Source: Bifidobacterium breve (lineage in GTDB: Bacteria > Actinomycetota > Acidimicrobiia > IMCC26256). From it: DNA of 9,979 bases. A program made the translations under genes and the position numbers. Shown here in pieces: positions 7,241-9,979 of this stretch. The notes below the pieces were generated by a model. The model ran no database searches. It was not told where the DNA came from and worked only from the letters and a program-made list of their open reading frames with translations. The DNA lies in NCBI GenBank assembly GCA_945907055.1, contig CAMDSG010000053.1, positions 1 to 9,979 on the forward strand. The letters are read 5' to 3'. How positions within the stretch are numbered: the first letter of the stretch is position 1; each line of letters begins with the position of its first letter.

Positions 7241-7759
7241 TGCCTTGACTGGTTCGTGGAGTTTTATGCTCTTTGGTGCCACTTGCTCAGGTGCCTCTGC
7301 AAAAAGCATCTCCAGCGCTTCAGCTCTGTCTGCATCGGTAAATTCACGTGTCGATGTGCAGTACTCGACGAGAATGTAATTTGGATCCATGAGGTAAATA
7401 GAGGTACACCAGCCATGGTCAACCTCTAGGCATGCTTGACCTTTGGCAAGCCAATTGTCGCGACGCATCGCGAGATCATCGAGTGTGGGCGCATCGAAGG
7501 CAACATGATTAGTCCATTCGGGTAGCCCGAGAGCACGACTAATTGAGGGGTCGAAGTCGGGGACGCTTTCGTCGTGAAGGTCCCAAAGTGCAAACATTCC
7601 GCCGCCCGGAATGTCATAGAAAACATGGCGCGCCCAACCCGTACCTCCCTCGTATGGGCCGACCTCAACCTTGGCAAGGGTAAAGCCCATTACCTCTGTG
7701 TAGAAGGTATGCGAGGCGGGTAGGTCACGGGTCACAATTGCGAGGTGATGAACAGGCAT
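7238..7759 (-). CDS. VOC-family (glyoxalase/extradiol dioxygenase-like) protein
   Basis: This 173-aa protein has the vicinal oxygen chelate fold: two beta-alpha-beta-beta-beta modules that hold one divalent metal. The first module opens with HHLAIVTRDLPASHTFYTEV (4-23) and the second with NHVAFDAPTLDDL (84-96), ending in MDPNYILVEYC (124-134). The likely metal ligands are H5, H85 and E132, in the positions expected for a metal-binding member. The family includes glyoxalases, ring-cleaving dioxygenases, epimerases and resistance proteins, so the reaction cannot be named. A charged tail of about 40 residues (135-173) follows the fold. The ATG at 7759 is the only sensible start. It is the first gene of a minus-strand set that continues with the acyl-CoA dehydrogenase after 106 nt, and it is divergent from pdxH. 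The context suggests a catabolic enzyme acting on a CoA ester or ring compound; this is inference. Confidence 0.85.
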   Translation of the reverse strand: MPVHHLAIVTRDLPASHTFYTEVMGFTLAKVEVGPYEGGTGWARHVFYDIPGGGMFALWDLHDESVPDFDPSISRALGLPEWTNHVAFDAPTLDDLAMRRDNWLAKGQACLEVDHGWCTSIYLMDPNYILVEYCTSTREFTDADRAEALEMLFAEAPEQVAPKSIKLHEPVKA

Positions 7760-7853
7760 GCACGCAGCGTAGGCGCGTTGAACCCCAAGTGCTTAGTCAA
7801 TGATGCACCTATGAAGTTACGGTGGAGGCTGCTCGGTGGATAAGTCGTAGCCT
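7760..7853. promoter_or_regulatory. Divergent intergenic region between VOC gene and pdxH
   Basis: These 94 nt separate two genes reading outward, so promoters for both should lie here. A TTGAAC (7778-7783) is a possible -35 box for pdxH, but no well-spaced -10 box follows. I cannot assign exact sites. Purine-rich tracts at 7821-7841 are too far from the pdxH start to be a normal ribosome binding site. Confidence 0.35.
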
Positions 7854-8480
7854 TTGCCTATGAGACCAGAGCTGGAGTTATTTGAGTCCGAGATCGGAGA
7901 CGAACCAATCTCAGCCGTCCGGGCATGGTGGGTTGCCGCTCGAGAGATCGATCCTTCCCCAGAGGGTTCGAGCGCTATGGCTGTCGCATCTGTCGGGGCC
8001 GACGGCTCCCCGTCTAACCGAATCGTTCTGCTACGCGCACTCGATGAAAGAGGGTTTGTTTTCTATACAAACTACGAGGGGCGCAAGGGCTCTGAGTTGG
8101 TTCCGGGAAATCGCTCTGCCCTTGTAATCCATTGGGCTGAGCTTGGTTGTCAGGTTCGCGCTGAGGGAGCGGTCGAGCATGTCAGTTCAGAAGAATCAGA
8201 TGCTTACTTTGCTGCGCGCCCTCGTGGTCATCAAATCGGAGCATGGGTCTCGCCGCAGAGCAGTGTGATTGATGATCGAGCCTTCTTAGTGAATCGCCTC
8301 GCCGAGATCGAGACGCGCTTCGAAGGAGCAGAAGAGATTCCGCGACCAGAGCATTGGGGTGGTATCAGGTTGATTCCGGAGGTAATTGAACTCTGGGGTA
8401 ATCGAAGCGATCGACTCCACGACCGTCTCCGATTTACTCGCAACGGTGATAACTGGATTCGCCAGCGCTTGGCTCCTTAG
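7854..8480 (+). CDS. pdxH: Pyridoxamine 5'-phosphate oxidase
   Basis: This FMN enzyme oxidises pyridoxine or pyridoxamine 5'-phosphate to pyridoxal 5'-phosphate, the last step of PLP synthesis and salvage. The 208-aa protein spans the whole family length (E. coli 218 aa). FMN-binding blocks are NRIVLLRALDERGFVFYTN at 55-73 with GRKGSEL at 76-82, and QIGAWVSPQSS at 127-137. The C-terminal hallmark runs from HWGGIRLIPEVIELWGN (167-183) through RLHDRLRF (187-194) to WIRQRLAP, including R187 and H189, which contact substrate in E. coli. Two phosphate-contact positions differ from E. coli: Lys72 is R61 here and Ser137 is H126, while the Tyr129 and Arg133 equivalents (Y118, R122) remain. The first codon is TTG at 7854, right after an in-frame stop at 7848-7850. 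ATG at 7860 is an equally good start two codons later; neither has a clear binding site. Confidence 0.95.
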   Translation: MPMRPELELFESEIGDEPISAVRAWWVAAREIDPSPEGSSAMAVASVGADGSPSNRIVLLRALDERGFVFYTNYEGRKGSELVPGNRSALVIHWAELGCQVRAEGAVEHVSSEESDAYFAARPRGHQIGAWVSPQSSVIDDRAFLVNRLAEIETRFEGAEEIPRPEHWGGIRLIPEVIELWGNRSDRLHDRLRFTRNGDNWIRQRLAP

Positions 8481-9343
8481 GAAGCCTTATCGCTTTTTGA
8501 TTCCCTGGCAGCGGCTCTGCGCCGAAGATGCGGGTGAGGGCGTGGTACCACAACCTTTATATCGACAGTTCCATGGGTGCGCTCCCAAATTATTACCTCC
8601 ACCATTGCGGCAGCAACAAGCACGTAACCAATAACAAGCATCCAGATAAGTAACGCGAAGAACACACCGAGGGTGCCGTAAATAGCGGAGGAGTCGCTTG
8701 CTATGAGGGGGAGCACTGTTGCTCCAGCAAATCGAGCACCGCTTAGACCGATGGATGTGACTATCACTGCTGGCAACATCCAACGCAGCGGAATATGGCG
8801 CGCCGGCAAAAGCACGGCCGTTAGTAACACAAGGATTAAGTCGGAAGTGATTCCGATGATTATCGCGATTATGGGGAGCGCATTATGGCTTGCAATCCAA
8901 GAGGTTGAGCCAACTGCTACGAGTATGCAGGCTCCACTACCGAGCATCCACAGCACTCCGCTAGCCCTTCCTCGGAATCCTCCTCCGGGGATTCCCCACG
9001 CAGCGTTCCATGCATAAGCAATAGCCATTGAGAGCCCTGTGCCTGTCCACACAAGCCCAAGAAGTCCAAAGATTGTTGTTGTAGCGCGGCTGTTCTGAGC
9101 CTGCTGTACGGCTCTCAACACAGAATCGGCTGAGTCGCCGGATAGGCCGAGGTTGCTAATGATCGACTCGCCGACTGCACGACCGCTTGCATTTAGATAA
9201 CCGGCGATAGCGAAACTCAGGACAAGGCAGGCAAACAGACCTAGGAAAGCTCGAAAGGCAATCGCTGCAGCCAGGTTTGATCCGCGTTTCTCTGAGAATC
9301 TCTTTGCTACTGCGAGGCTCAAGCTCCATATCTCAGAGAACAT
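8477..9343 (-). CDS. YihY/virulence factor BrkB family membrane protein
   Basis: This 288-aa inner-membrane protein has about six helices: roughly 29-50, 88-112, 128-150, 156-179, 188-210 and 222-252. The N-terminal block RGSNLAAAIAFRAFLGLFACL (20-40, quoted in outline) matches the family's opening helix. The segment around YAWNAAWGIP (110-119), the R-rich turn FRGRASGVLWM (123-133) and SAIYGTLGVFFALLIWM (219-235) are also characteristic. The first helix has AFRAFLGLF where many relatives have AFY.LLSLFP, a mild divergence. BrkB-type proteins were once called ribonuclease BN, a label since withdrawn; their real function is unclear and a transport role is a guess. The C-terminus is basic and cytoplasmic. 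ATG 9343 is preceded by AAGGGG at 9 nt. Its stop overlaps the pdxH stop by 4 nt, tail to tail. Confidence 0.88.
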   Translation of the reverse strand: MFSEIWSLSLAVAKRFSEKRGSNLAAAIAFRAFLGLFACLVLSFAIAGYLNASGRAVGESIISNLGLSGDSADSVLRAVQQAQNSRATTTIFGLLGLVWTGTGLSMAIAYAWNAAWGIPGGGFRGRASGVLWMLGSGACILVAVGSTSWIASHNALPIIAIIIGITSDLILVLLTAVLLPARHIPLRWMLPAVIVTSIGLSGARFAGATVLPLIASDSSAIYGTLGVFFALLIWMLVIGYVLVAAAMVEVIIWERTHGTVDIKVVVPRPHPHLRRRAAARESKSDKAS

Positions 9344-9530
9344 CGTCTAGATCCCCTTCGCTATAGATATGCCAATTACGGTTGGGAGGTCATGCACGAA
9401 GCGAGAGGATAGACCCTTAGATAGCCCCTTAGATTCGGTCGTATGGTGTGGGGACGATCCGAGCAAGCAGGGAAGGCCTTTTCATGTCTAGATATTTGAG
9501 AATCTGTACCCCAATATTCAGGTCTACCAA
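9344..9530. promoter_or_regulatory. Divergent intergenic region between BrkB-like and YhhN-like genes
   Basis: These 187 nt separate two outward-reading genes and should carry both promoters. On the minus strand a TATCTATAG-like sequence near 9361-9370 could be a -10 box for the BrkB-like gene, with a poor -35 match about 17-18 nt further up. AAGGGG at 9353-9358 is its ribosome binding site. A 9-bp direct repeat lies in the middle (see separate entry). No RNA gene or coding region is convincing here. Confidence 0.4.
9414..9434. repeat. Tandem 9-bp direct repeat, 12-nt period
   Basis: CCCTTAGAT occurs at 9414-9422 and again at 9426-9434, so the copies start 12 nt apart, near one helical turn. 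It lies between two divergent genes. Such spacing suits a regulator that binds as a head-to-tail dimer, but only two copies are seen and chance is possible. Confidence 0.4.
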
Positions 9531-9979
9531 GTGACACCTCTGGCGATCGCTCTGCTCCTCGCTTCGTGCGGCGCTGCCCTCGTCGATTGGTGGGCGGTGC
9601 TGCACTCAAATAAGAGCGTCGAGTATGTCGCTAAGCCAGGCGTGCTCATTCTCTTGATCGGCGTAGCGCTTACTCTCGACCCCACTTACTCTTCAATGCG
9701 CTACTGGTTTGTAGCGGCGCTTGTTCTATCGCTTATCGGTGACATCTTCTTGATGCTGCCATCAGATCGATTTGTGCCAGGCCTCTCAGCATTTCTACTT
9801 GCACATGTTGCCTACTCGGTTGGGTTTTTGATCCATTCCCCAGGCTCTCCCGCTCCGATTATCACGACACTGCTAGTCGTTATTTTCTCTGCAAATTCTT
9901 GGAGAAGGCTCGCTGCTGGAATGAAGTTGGGGGGGCAGAGTGCGTACCTGCCACCAGTCACGGCATATGTGTTTGTGAT
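9531..9979 (+). CDS. YhhN-family (lysoplasmalogenase-like) membrane protein, 3' truncated by window
   Basis: The open frame from GTG 9531 to the window end gives 149 codons with no stop, so the gene continues beyond the right edge. Full-length relatives are about 200-230 aa. The YhhN/TMEM86 family signature is clear: an N-terminal helix ending in DWWAV (19-23), SVEYVAKPGVLILL (29-42), SLIGDIFLMLPSDRFVPGL (67-85) and FLLAHVAYSVGF (88-99). Animal TMEM86 proteins and some bacterial relatives hydrolyse the vinyl-ether bond of lysoplasmalogens; whether this one does is not shown. The start is GTG because an in-frame TAG lies at 9489-9491 and no other start codon falls between them, with AGG about 8 nt upstream. 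Several hydrophobic helices follow in order. It is divergent from the BrkB-like gene. Confidence 0.85.
   Translation, partial: MTPLAIALLLASCGAALVDWWAVLHSNKSVEYVAKPGVLILLIGVALTLDPTYSSMRYWFVAALVLSLIGDIFLMLPSDRFVPGLSAFLLAHVAYSVGFLIHSPGSPAPIITTLLVVIFSANSWRRLAAGMKLGGQSAYLPPVTAYVFV

Noticed and set aside
9376..9609. 77-aa - strand open frame across the BrkB-YhhN gap
   Set aside because: It overlaps the start of the YhhN-like gene, has no recognisable motif, and would block the divergent promoter region.
1..9979. Mobile element, phage, CRISPR, tRNA or rRNA content
   Set aside because: No transposase or integrase motif, regular spacer repeats, tRNA-like cloverleaf or rRNA stretch was seen on either strand by eye.

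Overview
The window looks like ordinary chromosome from a moderate-GC actinobacterium. Acidimicrobiia or a related marine or freshwater lineage is my best guess, not something proven here. The reasons are a luciferase-like monooxygenase of a type usually F420-linked in actinobacteria, acyl-CoA enzymes (ligase, dehydrogenase) of kinds common there, frequent TTG and GTG starts, and dense packing with short gaps. I see no rRNA, tRNA, CRISPR array, transposase or integrase, phage gene, toxin-antitoxin pair or attachment site.

Left block, + strand (3-3079): four membrane-protein genes in a row. They are an RDD-domain protein, a HdeD/DUF308 protein, a DUF1295 (steroid 5-alpha-reductase-like) protein and a MenA-like UbiA-family prenyltransferase. 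The last three are separated by only 12 and 6 nt and probably form one operon. The DUF1295-UbiA pair suggests modification of an isoprenoid or quinone-type lipid, but the substrate is unknown.

Middle block (3223-7759): fatty-acid and small-molecule catabolism. A + strand acyl-CoA ligase (start corrected to 3223) converges on a - strand set of three genes read in the order VOC-family protein, acyl-CoA dehydrogenase, LLM-class flavin or F420 oxidoreductase. Together they could activate a carboxylic acid, dehydrogenate it as a CoA thioester and carry out further redox or ring chemistry. The shared pathway is inference from position.

Right block (7854-9979): pdxH (pyridoxamine 5'-phosphate oxidase, + strand) meets a YihY/BrkB-family membrane protein (- strand) tail to tail, with the two stop codons overlapping by 4 nt. 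A + strand YhhN-family (lysoplasmalogenase-like) gene then starts at GTG 9531 and runs off the window's right edge.

Nothing here amounts to a clear new system. The most useful leads are the compact HdeD-DUF1295-UbiA operon, the substituted phosphate-site residues in PdxH, the Asp at the usual catalytic-Glu position of the acyl-CoA dehydrogenase, and a few small repeats and palindromes in the intergenic gaps.
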